12,825 nt of DNA. It comes from Thiotrichaceae bacterium (GTDB lineage Bacteria; Pseudomonadota; Gammaproteobacteria; Thiotrichales; Thiotrichaceae). The stretch spans positions 1-12,825 of the forward strand of contig JALVDG010000140.1 of the NCBI GenBank assembly GCA_027009095.1. The letters run 5' to 3'. The notes beneath the pieces were generated by a model. The model did no database searches. It was not told the origin of the DNA and saw only the letters and a list, made by a program, of their open reading frames with translations. Positions 6,908 to 12,825 of the stretch are shown here, piece after piece. Within the stretch, counting starts at the first letter, position 1. Every line of letters begins with the position of its first letter. The translations under genes were made by a program, and so were the position numbers.

Positions 6908-8122
6908 CTATTTTGCAGAAACACCTTTCCCGAAAGGGCTTAGTTCTACTCTACGGTTTTTCCTTCTTCCTGCTTCTGTTTTATTACTTTTAATAGGTTT
7001 GCTTTCACCTTTAGAGCGAATTTTAATCTGCTTCTTGGGCGCGCCTTGTTTAATAAGCATCTTGCGGATAATAGCGGCACGCTTTAAGCCGAGTTTACGA
7101 TTAACAGATTTAGAACCAATATTGTCGGTATGTCCTGTTAGTATCACTTTGTTATCAGCAGATTCTTTTAGCCAATTGGCAACTTTAGTAAAGTATTTTT
7201 TAGCTGATTTGGATAACTTTGGCTCAGCAGAACGAAATGGAAAATAAAGTAAGCTACCTTGAATGGAAGTGTTATTACTGCTCTTTACGGGTTCAACAGT
7301 TACCTCGTCATCATTCGACTTATCTTGTTTAGTCGTTTCTTGTTTTGTTGCCTCTTCTTTTATAGCCAAGTCTTTTGGTTCTGGTGGTATATCAGGTCCT
7401 AAGTCTGGATCAACCTTTGCATCTAGCGCATCGATAATGCCATCACCATCACTGTCTTTCGCTTTGTCTTTTGCATCACCTTTGGAGTTACCGACTTCTT
7501 CTCCATCAGGAATGCCATCCCCATCAGTATCCTCTTTAAGCGGATTAGTGCCGAGTATTTTTTCTTCTGAAGAAGGTAAGCCATCGTTATCATCATCAGG
7601 GTCAAGTGCATTGATAATTTTATCACCATCTGTATCTAATGGCGTGCCTGTGTTGCTACCAACTTCTACTGCGTCATCAGCACCATCATTATCAGTATCT
7701 TTTAGCAGAGGGTTTGTACCAATAGCATTTTCAAGTAAGGTCTTTAGGGTATCGTTGTCATCATCAACATCCAGTGCATTAATCTCGCCATCACCATCTG
7801 TATCAAGAGCAGAGCTCGGGTCACTCCCCACTTCTTGATTGTCGGGAACGCCATCACCATCAGTATCTGTCTTACGGGGATTAGTACCTAGTGCTTTTTC
7901 TTCGTTATCACTTAAACCATCTCCATCACTATCAATAATTTGAGTTGTAGCAGAAGGTTTTATTGGCGTGGCAACAGGAGAGGGGGGATTTTTTCCTGCT
8001 TGAGTATTAAGTGCTTTATTTGAGCCAATACAGAATCCTTTGATTTTACAGGTATACCACCACCAACTGCCGATTGACCATAGAGCGGTTAGCATAAGCA
8101 GAATTAGTGCACGTTTTTTCAT
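6908..8122 (-). CDS. OmpA-family protein with thrombospondin type 3-like calcium repeats
   Basis: The N-terminus has a hydrophobic segment (about 5-22), then WWWYTCKIKGFC, suggesting an uncleaved anchor or signal with two cysteines. After a Pro-rich linker come nine DxDxDG-type loops (64-230), the calcium-binding pattern of thrombospondin type 3 repeats. They are organised as three tandem modules of 56, 56 and 60 residues (64-119, 120-175, 176-235). A charged linker (240-285) leads to a C-terminal OmpA domain (about 290-395; ILTGHTDNIGSKSVNRKLGLKRA and RRKNRRVEL), which binds the diaminopimelate of peptidoglycan in this family. It likely spans from membrane to cell wall. The start is supported by a strong AAAGGAGT site (8131-8138). 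It is first gene of the unit with the helix-hairpin-helix gene. Confidence 0.92.
   Translation of the reverse strand: MKKRALILLMLTALWSIGSWWWYTCKIKGFCIGSNKALNTQAGKNPPSPVATPIKPSATTQIIDSDGDGLSDNEEKALGTNPRKTDTDGDGVPDNQEVGSDPSSALDTDGDGEINALDVDDDNDTLKTLLENAIGTNPLLKDTDNDGADDAVEVGSNTGTPLDTDGDKIINALDPDDDNDGLPSSEEKILGTNPLKEDTDGDGIPDGEEVGNSKGDAKDKAKDSDGDGIIDALDAKVDPDLGPDIPPEPKDLAIKEEATKQETTKQDKSNDDEVTVEPVKSSNNTSIQGSLLYFPFRSAEPKLSKSAKKYFTKVANWLKESADNKVILTGHTDNIGSKSVNRKLGLKRAAIIRKMLIKQGAPKKQIKIRSKGESKPIKSNKTEAGRRKNRRVELSPFGKGVSAK
7418..7933 (-). repeat. Three tandem calcium-repeat modules inside the OmpA-family gene
   Basis: The modules occupy 7766-7933, 7598-7765 and 7418-7597. Each has the same order: D-x-D-x-D-(G/T) loop, E(E/N)..LGTNP, DTDxDG loop, EVG, D(S/T)DGD loop, then I(N/D)ALD. 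The first two are exactly 56 codons; the third carries a four-codon insertion. The order and spacing indicate internal duplication. Confidence 0.85.
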
Positions 8123-8156
8123 GAACGATGACTCCTTTGGTGAAATATACTTTTTT

Positions 8157-8187
8157 ACGATTACTAATTAAAATAATTATAAATCGT
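8157..8187. promoter_or_regulatory. Inverted repeat in the OmpA-family gene leader
   Basis: ACGATT at 8157-8162 and AATCGT at 8182-8187 flank a second inverted pair (AATTA/TAATT) around a short A-tract, making a 31-bp near-palindrome 35 bp upstream of the ATG. A possible -10 box (TATACT on the minus strand, 8191-8196) lies just upstream, so the palindrome would be in the 5' leader or over the transcription start. It could be an operator or an RNA hairpin. The minus strand follows it with A residues, not U, so it is not an intrinsic terminator for that strand. Confidence 0.35.
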
Positions 8188-8331
8188 AATAGTATAGAAC
8201 ATCCTTTTTGTAAGTAGGGGCTTGAGATATTAAGTATATCTTAAAAAATACGTTTATCACTATTATCTTTATGAATCTAAAGATATTTTATATGTACAGC
8301 GGTTATTTTATAGCCAAAAATAAGCTCTTTA

Positions 8332-8853
8332 TCATGCAGGTTCCTTGTTCGATAATTTTGTGAGGCGCTGTTTAGACAGTTTATGTATCCAAAAGCTAAG
8401 TCCCATTGTGAGTAATACAGATGCAGCAAAAGTATACAAGCCATAATGCACCTCTACTTTTGCTAGCGCGCCTAGTTTTACGGAAACCAGCAAAAGAGCA
8501 ACAACAAACACATCAAGCATAGACCATTTACCCACTGTTTCTATGACTTGCAGTGATTTATCAAGAAAAGATCCGAGGGGGTAGCTAACATTTAAGATAA
8601 GCAGTAGGCTGGTGATTTTAATAATGGGTACACACAGGCTAAAAAGGGCGATGACAATAAACAAAAACCACTCCTTTTCAGCATAAAGTTGTTGTACGGT
8701 GGAGAGTAAAGAAACCGTATTTTCAAGAAAGCTAAATTTAATCAGTGTAAGAAGTGGGGCGGTGATACCAATGATAAGTGTTCCAAAGGCAAGCAATAAT
8801 AATAAGTTAATCATAATGGCTTGCTTAGGAAAGCATTGAATAAGTGATTTCAT
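8332..8853 (-). CDS. Single-domain paraquat-inducible protein A (PqiA)-like membrane protein
   Basis: From ATG at 8853 this is 173 residues with four membrane helices (about 13-35, 61-87, 111-131 and 138-159). The signature GKWSMLDVFVVALLLVSVKLG, then a Gly-x-Tyr-x-Phe-Ala-Ala segment, is typical of the PqiA domain. E. coli PqiA has two such domains and works with the MCE proteins PqiB/PqiC in envelope lipid handling; here only one domain is present and no MCE gene is adjacent. The open frame extends to a TTG at 8949, but the extra 32 residues have no ribosome binding site and their first part is encoded by a family 2 repeat. AAAGG 12 bp upstream of 8853 supports the shorter start. The family is clear; the exact role is not. 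Confidence 0.85.
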   Translation of the reverse strand: MKSLIQCFPKQAIMINLLLLLAFGTLIIGITAPLLTLIKFSFLENTVSLLSTVQQLYAEKEWFLFIVIALFSLCVPIIKITSLLLILNVSYPLGSFLDKSLQVIETVGKWSMLDVFVVALLLVSVKLGALAKVEVHYGLYTFAASVLLTMGLSFWIHKLSKQRLTKLSNKEPA

Positions 8854-8905
8854 TTGTTGAAGAGACCTTTGTGTGAAAGGATAATGCTGTGTTAAGTACT
8901 CAAAT

Positions 8906-8987
8906 AAAATTAATTTAACAGAATTTAGTATCCTGTTTTTGATATTCAAGGCAATAAGGAAGAAGATTAAAAAAACAGGGGCTAAAT
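8906..8987 (-). repeat. MITE-like element, family 2, short copy
   Basis: The left arm (AAAATTAATTTAACAGAATTTAG region, 8906-8928) and inner CTGTTTTTGATATTCAAGGC (8933-8952) match the long copy at 5-127. GAAGAAGAT and AACAGGGGCTAAAT (to 8987) form the right arm. About 30 central bases present in the long copy, including its hairpin, are missing. The element overlaps the possible 5' extension of the PqiA-like frame and lies just upstream of its preferred ATG. Confidence 0.7.
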
Positions 8988-9141
8988 CGGGAAAAACAGC
9001 ATAGGCGATAAAAATAAGCTAAAACAGCCCCATTACTACCTAAAAAATAATATAAAAATCAACACCTTGCTAATACCTTAGATATGTTACGTAACCACTT
9101 ATCGAGCAGAGGGAAAATTTCTTGATATTATGTAACATCAG

Positions 9142-9918
9142 TTACTCAACAACTATACGAGCATTAAGCTTCTGCACAGGACGATTATTTGCCACAGATA
9201 AAGCTTCTTGAAGTTTCAACACTTGAGCCTGGGAAACATAGCGAGGTGACTTCATGACTATCCAACGAACACCCTCGGTACAAGGCGGGGTTGTTAAAGA
9301 CCCATTATATCGATAGTAGTTTTTAACGTCTGCCTCAAACTCTAATGAGTTCAAAGCCTTTGCGTCCAACTTATGAGAATCCCCCGCCTTTAGAGGAATA
9401 TTTTTCCATAACGTCTCAATTAAGGCATCATCTTTTCCTGGTTCAAATATAACTGCAACAACGACAACCTGACCACTGCTGTTCAAATGTACAAAATGAG
9501 CTTCCAGAGGAAAATTTTTACCATTGATCATATGTTCGCTAGGGGTATGAAAATTAAATTGTTTTAACTTAAACTTTTCACCGTCGAGAGTAATCTCACC
9601 ACCAGACCACATATTCACCTGTACGGTATGACCATTATTAATGATCTCATTTGCCGTTAACATATTGTAATTAAATTTTATCGCAGGGAGATTTGCATCT
9701 ACTGCACCCTCAATATTTATGGGGGATTGATTCTTTCCTGCTCCACATGCTGTAAAATCAGCTGATAACTTAGTCCAATCTTCCACATTTTTATAACTCC
9801 AATGTGGCGTAATATCATGATCTATTTGCTTCTCAGCAGATGGCTCTGAAGCCATTATTCCACTTCCTAATAATAAAAAAGCTGATGAGATTAAAATAGC
9901 TAATCTTTTTTTTTGCAT
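9142..9918 (-). CDS. Periplasmic alpha-carbonic anhydrase homologue with altered zinc ligand
   Basis: Alpha-carbonic anhydrases interconvert CO2 and bicarbonate at a zinc held by three histidines. The 258-residue protein has a signal peptide (about 1-23), HWSY (39-42), a Cys58-Cys213 pair expected to form the bacterial disulfide, NQSPINI (63-69), the proton-shuttle position His97 (NGHTVQV), and the gate region SLTTPPC (207-213). Two zinc ligands are present: His124 and His141 (EAHFVH). The usual first ligand in QFHFH is Asn122 (codon AAT, 9553-9555), giving QFNFH. Everything else is intact, so either activity is retained with a changed metal site, or the protein is a binding homologue as in the vertebrate CA-related proteins. 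A GAGGG site lies 9 bp upstream of the ATG. The gene is monocistronic. Confidence 0.93.
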   Translation of the reverse strand: MQKKRLAILISSAFLLLGSGIMASEPSAEKQIDHDITPHWSYKNVEDWTKLSADFTACGAGKNQSPINIEGAVDANLPAIKFNYNMLTANEIINNGHTVQVNMWSGGEITLDGEKFKLKQFNFHTPSEHMINGKNFPLEAHFVHLNSSGQVVVVAVIFEPGKDDALIETLWKNIPLKAGDSHKLDAKALNSLEFEADVKNYYRYNGSLTTPPCTEGVRWIVMKSPRYVSQAQVLKLQEALSVANNRPVQKLNARIVVE

Positions 9919-10398
9919 AACGCATCCCTCAATAAAGAAACCAATACATCTTGTGCGGTAACATAAAAGTCTGAGTCATTTATTCAGGAAACAGAAAAAA
10001 ACATACCAACACATTTTAGAGAATTGACAAGTATGCCTCAATTTTTCACAAAACCATACAGCCTTGTACTCCAACCACTTTCTGACTTGCTATATCCATT
10101 AATATAACATGACTGGATTATCAGGTTATTTTTTAACAAATACTGAATCACAAATACCTGCTATTCTAACGCAAAAAAGCCATGCAAGACCCGCCAAAGA
10201 CCCTGCATAGCATTTTATTACTAAACAATTATTTTTAGTGATTATAGCTCTCTCCATTCATCTCGCCATGATTTCTGAAAAAAGAGATGCTAATAGTAAA
10301 TTAAATTCAAAGTGCTTAATCTTATTAACTTCTACATTTACTTTCTCACTATTGAAGATTAAGAAACCTAAGGCAACATGCCCTCAAATTAGATTTTT
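9919..10398. other. Gene-poor spacer with possible decayed mobile-element sequence
   Basis: No convincing gene is seen on either strand. On the minus strand, a 42-codon open stretch (10258-10383; LIFNSEKVNVEVNK region) has no start and could be a remnant of a longer frame. The spacer also contains one intrinsic-terminator-like hairpin (10173-10211). The carbonic anhydrase promoter must lie near 9930-10050, but I cannot pick one box with confidence. Confidence 0.4.
10173..10211 (-). terminator. Intrinsic terminator-like hairpin
   Basis: On the minus strand, GCTATGCA and TGCATGGC (one mismatched pair) flank a G-rich loop containing a GGGTCT direct repeat. Six T residues follow at once. It lies 340 bp downstream of the HEFAH protein gene, past MITE copy C, and 255 bp upstream of the carbonic anhydrase ATG. 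It could end transcripts from the former or from a gene since lost. Confidence 0.5.
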
Positions 10399-10523
10399 GT
10401 AACTACTCGGCTTGTCCTTTATTTTGCCCGATTTTTATGTTGAAAGTGCTCATTTATACTTAAAGCTCCGCTCTTTTGCCTTGAGTTCGAACGAAATAGA
10501 GCACAATCTAGGCAGTTACAGAT
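10399..10523 (+). mobile_element. MITE-like element, family 1, copy C
   Basis: It begins with GTAACTACTCGGCTTG (one mismatch to copy B), continues through TTTTGCCCGATTT (shared with copy A) and the identical AAGTGCTCATTTATAC block (10444-10459), and ends with AATAGAGCACAATCT and GCAGTTACAGATT. The last 20 or so bases, including the right terminal repeat, are missing. It stops about 28 bp from the stop codon of the HEFAH protein gene. Confidence 0.75.
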
Positions 10524-10550
10524 TTTTTAATGTAAGCTATTAGAAATGCC

Positions 10551-11342
10551 CTAAGCCTCTTGATATACCCTCTTTTCAAAATTTTGCATTGTATTACCAT
10601 GATCCATACCAACTCCGGCATGAGCAAATTCATGTGCAGTTAACGCCTGAAAGTTATCACTAGAGTCAGGTAATATATTATTGATATTCATAAAGACTCG
10701 ACCATCGGCATTACCCCAGCTCATATTATCGCTACGTTTACCAACAGACATTTCAAATGATTGATTTGGGGATTGATCAATCATATTTTTAAAGCTAGGG
10801 CTATTTTCATAGAGCTTAACAAGTTCGTTCTTTGTTTGAGCTACTTCTGAGGCACTTGCAGTACCATCACCACCGATAATTACTTGTTTACCACCTAAAT
10901 CGGCACTTTGCATATGCTCAATAGGCTTAGGAATTTGTCCACTTACCGAATTATTTTCAGGAACTACATTGTTATTTTTAATTTTAGCCGCTTTGTTATT
11001 TGGTACTTCAGTCCCTGATGAAGTATCACAGTCATTAGGCTTTTTCTCTCCTCCAGAGCCTTTTTTTGAATCTTGTAGCACAGAAAGCAACTCTAATAAC
11101 AAAGTAAGTAGCTCTTTCATCATTGCCTCGGGAGAATTGTCTCCAGATTTTCCTGCATCTTGAGCTGAAACAGGAGCGTCGCTACATGATTTATTTGAGC
11201 ACTGAGATTCCCTCGATAAAGCTTGATTAAAATCACCAATATCAACTGGTTTAGGTTTTTCTAAGGGCAAACTAGGATTAGGGATATTATTTAACCCAGC
11301 AATGGTATTAACATCCACTAGCGTATTGTTATTATGTATCAT
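10551..11342 (-). CDS. Putative secreted zinc metallopeptidase with HEFAH motif, M91-effector-like
   Basis: This 263-residue protein has no classical signal peptide. The N-terminal half (1-150) is Asn/Ser/Pro/Lys-rich and looks disordered, with one leucine-rich amphipathic helix (about 73-92, EAMMKELLTLLLELLSVL), a composition seen in type III-secreted proteins and harpins. The C-terminal half looks folded: VIIGGDGTASASEVAQTKNEL, then FMNINNILPDSS, then the zinc-binding HEFAH (237-241) followed by GVGMDHG. This pattern resembles M91-type effector peptidases such as NleD/HopH. Only 22 residues follow the motif; Glu256 or Glu262 could be a third ligand, or Asp247/His248 could. The tail is short, so truncation is possible. 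An AGAGG site lies 10 bp upstream of the ATG. No secretion genes are in view, so the export route is inference. Confidence 0.7.
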   Translation of the reverse strand: MIHNNNTLVDVNTIAGLNNIPNPSLPLEKPKPVDIGDFNQALSRESQCSNKSCSDAPVSAQDAGKSGDNSPEAMMKELLTLLLELLSVLQDSKKGSGGEKKPNDCDTSSGTEVPNNKAAKIKNNNVVPENNSVSGQIPKPIEHMQSADLGGKQVIIGGDGTASASEVAQTKNELVKLYENSPSFKNMIDQSPNQSFEMSVGKRSDNMSWGNADGRVFMNINNILPDSSDNFQALTAHEFAHAGVGMDHGNTMQNFEKRVYQEA

Positions 11343-11511
11343 TTTATTTCAACCTCTCGTCCTTGAGACAATATAGAAATTCACATTCAAGTACCTATAA
11401 GACTGTATTTAGAGGGAAGTTACAATACCATTCATCGCCAATAAACAGTCGATTATCTTACATAAAAATATAATGATTTAAACTTACACAAACATGATAA
11501 TTTTCAATCAA

Positions 11512-12114
11512 TTACTTATCATTAATTTCAACATTTAAACCAAGTCGCTGCTTAAAACTTGTTAATTTCTCTAATGGCAATTCACAGCGTAATAAAACCA
11601 ATTCTCCATACTGCGTCTCAAGCACATTCCCTAACTCGTCTTCTAATAAATATCTTACTTGTGATTCTTCGGCATATGGAAAGCTTAAACTAAGCTCCTT
11701 TTTGGCAATTTTTATCACATATTTTGTTTGCTTCATTGCCTCACTGACCGAGCTAGAATAGGCTCTAGCCAATCCTCCAGCACCTAACTTAACTCCTCCA
11801 AAATAACGTACAACAATTGCAACAATATCACCCACATTACTATGTTCTAAAACATTTAATATAGGCTTACCTGCCGTACCATTTGGTTCTCCATCATCAC
11901 TCATCGACTTTAATACGGTATTTGGAGCCCCTGCGATATATGCCCAACACACATGCCGCGCATCAGGATAATTATTTTTTATTGATTGAATTTGTTGCTT
12001 GGCCTCCTCTGGCGTAGCCGCAGGTGCTATCCAGGTAATAAACTTACTGCGTTTAATTTCTTGCTGATAAGAGCTAATACCTGCTGGGATTTGGTAGCTT
12101 AATTTATTAATCAT
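11512..12114 (-). CDS. yigZ: YigZ family protein (UPF0029/IMPACT, DUF1949)
   Basis: This 200-residue protein is a clear member of the YigZ/IMPACT family. The N-terminal UPF0029 domain carries SDDGEPNGTAGKP (72-84) and VVRYFGGVKLGAGGLARAY (101-119), the two family signatures. The DUF1949 ferredoxin-like domain covers about 137-195. Eukaryotic IMPACT restrains Gcn2 signalling; the bacterial role is not settled, though nucleic acid binding or a ribosome-linked role has been suggested. It is cytoplasmic, with no signal peptide. The ATG follows a weak AGAAG site. The length matches the family, so it looks intact. It is separated from the HEFAH gene by about 170 bp and is probably transcribed alone. 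Confidence 0.95.
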   Translation of the reverse strand: MINKLSYQIPAGISSYQQEIKRSKFITWIAPAATPEEAKQQIQSIKNNYPDARHVCWAYIAGAPNTVLKSMSDDGEPNGTAGKPILNVLEHSNVGDIVAIVVRYFGGVKLGAGGLARAYSSSVSEAMKQTKYVIKIAKKELSLSFPYAEESQVRYLLEDELGNVLETQYGELVLLRCELPLEKLTSFKQRLGLNVEINDK

Positions 12115-12184
12115 TTACTTCTTTTTAAACTCCACACAAGGTCTTATCTTAAATTGCCAATATAAAATTTTACTTATTCTATTT

Positions 12185-12210
12185 GTAACTACTCAGCATA
12201 ATCAGTAACT
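12185..12210 (-). repeat. Family 1 MITE end fragment, copy D
   Basis: GTAACTACTCAGCATAATCA and the next AGTAACT are the reverse complement of the right end of copy B (4622-4648), with one base fewer in the GTTAAC end. Identity stops at 12210. It lies about 70 bp upstream of yigZ, so it may be close to that promoter. Confidence 0.7.
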
Positions 12211-12439
12211 TCTATTTTAGCATTTTAATCTTTTGTGCTTAACAAAGAATAGGAAAGCAAGGGAGCTGAGACGAGTCCCATTTTATGAGGTCAAAATTTT
12301 GGCTAGTTGTGAATGTTTTTGGGTTTAGAGAGCATGGTGTGATGATACGCTTTTATGTTGGGTTTCCATGTCACGCAAAGAAATGAATGAGTTATAGTGG
12401 GACTCTTGCGATATTATTATTGTTACGGTCGTGTTCTAG

Positions 12440-12649
12440 TACTCCAAGCACCTTATACCTGAAGGGTGGACTGTTTTAGATTCTAGCGATATTAATCAAG
12501 AAAAGATCCTTGATCATCCTAATCCCTATGCCGACACCAGTAATAATCAAGATTGTGATAAAAATAAATCAAGCAATCCTAATGCAGGATTGGTAGCAAC
12601 TTGCTGGTTAGTTATCACCCAAATAATAACTGATGTTACACATTATTGA
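12440..12649 (+). pseudogene. Possible gene remnant without a start codon
   Basis: After a TAG at 12437-12439 the frame stays open for 69 codons to TGA. The first half has a protein-like composition (HLIPEGWTVLDSSDINQEKI, then Asp/Asn/Pro-rich). No ATG, GTG or ribosome binding site opens it. The same frame continues before the TAG for about 13 codons (CDIIIVTVVF), so a single stop may interrupt an older gene. I do not recognise the product. Confidence 0.25.
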
Positions 12650-12762
12650 TAAATTACTATAATTGGCATTTAGATAATACCTTAAGCAATTCACGGGGTA
12701 GGGCAATCGCACTTAAATTTAGTTGACTTTAATGAACATTTTAAAATCAGCAAGTTACAAGG

Positions 12763-12814
12763 TTCGCAATTTTGCGAATAAATATAATTCACGAATTTTA
12801 AAATTATGTGAATT
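12763..12814. repeat. Two adjacent palindromes
   Basis: TTCGCAATTTTGCGAA (12763-12778) is a perfect 16-bp palindrome. Then AATTCAC (12786-12792) and GTGAATT (12808-12814) flank a perfect 12-bp palindrome AATTTTAAAATT (12794-12805). Both can form hairpins. They may be the end of another repeat element continuing past the window, or binding sites for an unknown regulator. Confidence 0.5.
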
Positions 12815-12825
12815 GTAAGTAGTTG

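Larger units (their letters stand above)
12211..12825. other. Gene-poor right edge
   Basis: No complete gene is seen. Contents are a possible gene remnant (12440-12649), a pair of 8-bp inverted sequences GAGTCCCA/TGGGACTC (12273-12280 and 12398-12405), and two close palindromes at 12763-12814. Stop codons interrupt every long frame. The region resembles decayed or inserted sequence. Confidence 0.5.

Noticed and set aside
7263..7838. 191-codon open frame on the plus strand, Ser/Pro-rich
   Set aside because: It is the antisense shadow of the Asp-rich calcium repeats of the OmpA-family gene; its Ser/Pro composition follows from the GAT/GGT codons opposite.
8854..8949. 32-codon N-terminal extension of the PqiA-like protein from TTG
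   Set aside because: There is no ribosome binding site, its beginning is encoded by a family 2 repeat, and the ATG at 8853 has an AAAGG upstream and begins just before the first membrane helix.
9086..9140. GTTACGTAAC palindrome and TAACTGATGTTACA (also at 12629-12640) downstream of the carbonic anhydrase gene
   Set aside because: The 10-bp palindrome is short and has no T-run; the shared motif is too short to claim a repeat family.
12273..12405. 8-bp inverted sequences GAGTCCCA/TGGGACTC as ends of a further mobile element
   Set aside because: Pairing does not extend convincingly inward, no coding or target duplication is seen, and an 8-bp match over this distance can arise by chance.
1..12825. 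CRISPR array, tRNA or rRNA genes
   Set aside because: No evenly spaced direct repeats with unique spacers and no tRNA- or rRNA-like sequence were seen; the repeats present are dispersed inverted-repeat elements.

Overview
The window is an AT-rich stretch of a Gram-negative chromosome. The lptD-surA pair (outer-membrane LPS translocon followed by the periplasmic chaperone), a YigZ/IMPACT protein, a DUF4124 protein and a single-domain PqiA-like protein point to a gammaproteobacterium. Lineage cannot be fixed further. There are about eleven believable protein genes, most on the minus strand. The long gaps between them are filled largely by short inverted-repeat (MITE-like) elements.

Layout: 1-550 holds a 76-codon orphan ORF boxed between two repeat elements. 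575-4028 (minus) is the overlapping lptD-surA operon; pdxA, which usually follows surA, is absent. 4120-4284 is a long imperfect palindrome just upstream of lptD, and its right arm runs into the start of a small plus-strand gene (4256-4522). 4530-4672 is a second MITE butted against a fragment of a third repeat family, which in turn supplies the stop codon of a DUF4124 protein gene (4675-5181). 5364-5936 (plus) is a two-helix membrane protein with a bacterial PH domain. 6070-8122 (minus) is a two-gene unit: an anchored OmpA-family protein with thrombospondin type 3-like calcium repeats, then a membrane protein with an LEA-like middle and a helix-hairpin-helix end. 8332-8853 is a PqiA-like membrane protein. 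9142-9918 is a periplasmic alpha-carbonic anhydrase homologue whose first zinc-ligand His is Asn. 10551-11342 is a secreted-looking HEFAH zinc-protease-like protein resembling type III effector peptidases. 11512-12114 is yigZ. 12115-12825 is gene-poor and holds a repeat fragment, a possible gene remnant and a pair of tight palindromes at the edge.

Taken together, the cell-envelope theme is strong: LPS export, outer-membrane protein folding, peptidoglycan-binding OmpA, and several periplasmic or membrane proteins of unknown role. The most unusual points are the carbonic anhydrase with an altered metal site, the HExxH candidate effector, the OmpA/helix-hairpin-helix pair with its clean 56-residue triplication, and at least three repeat families that touch gene starts and stops.
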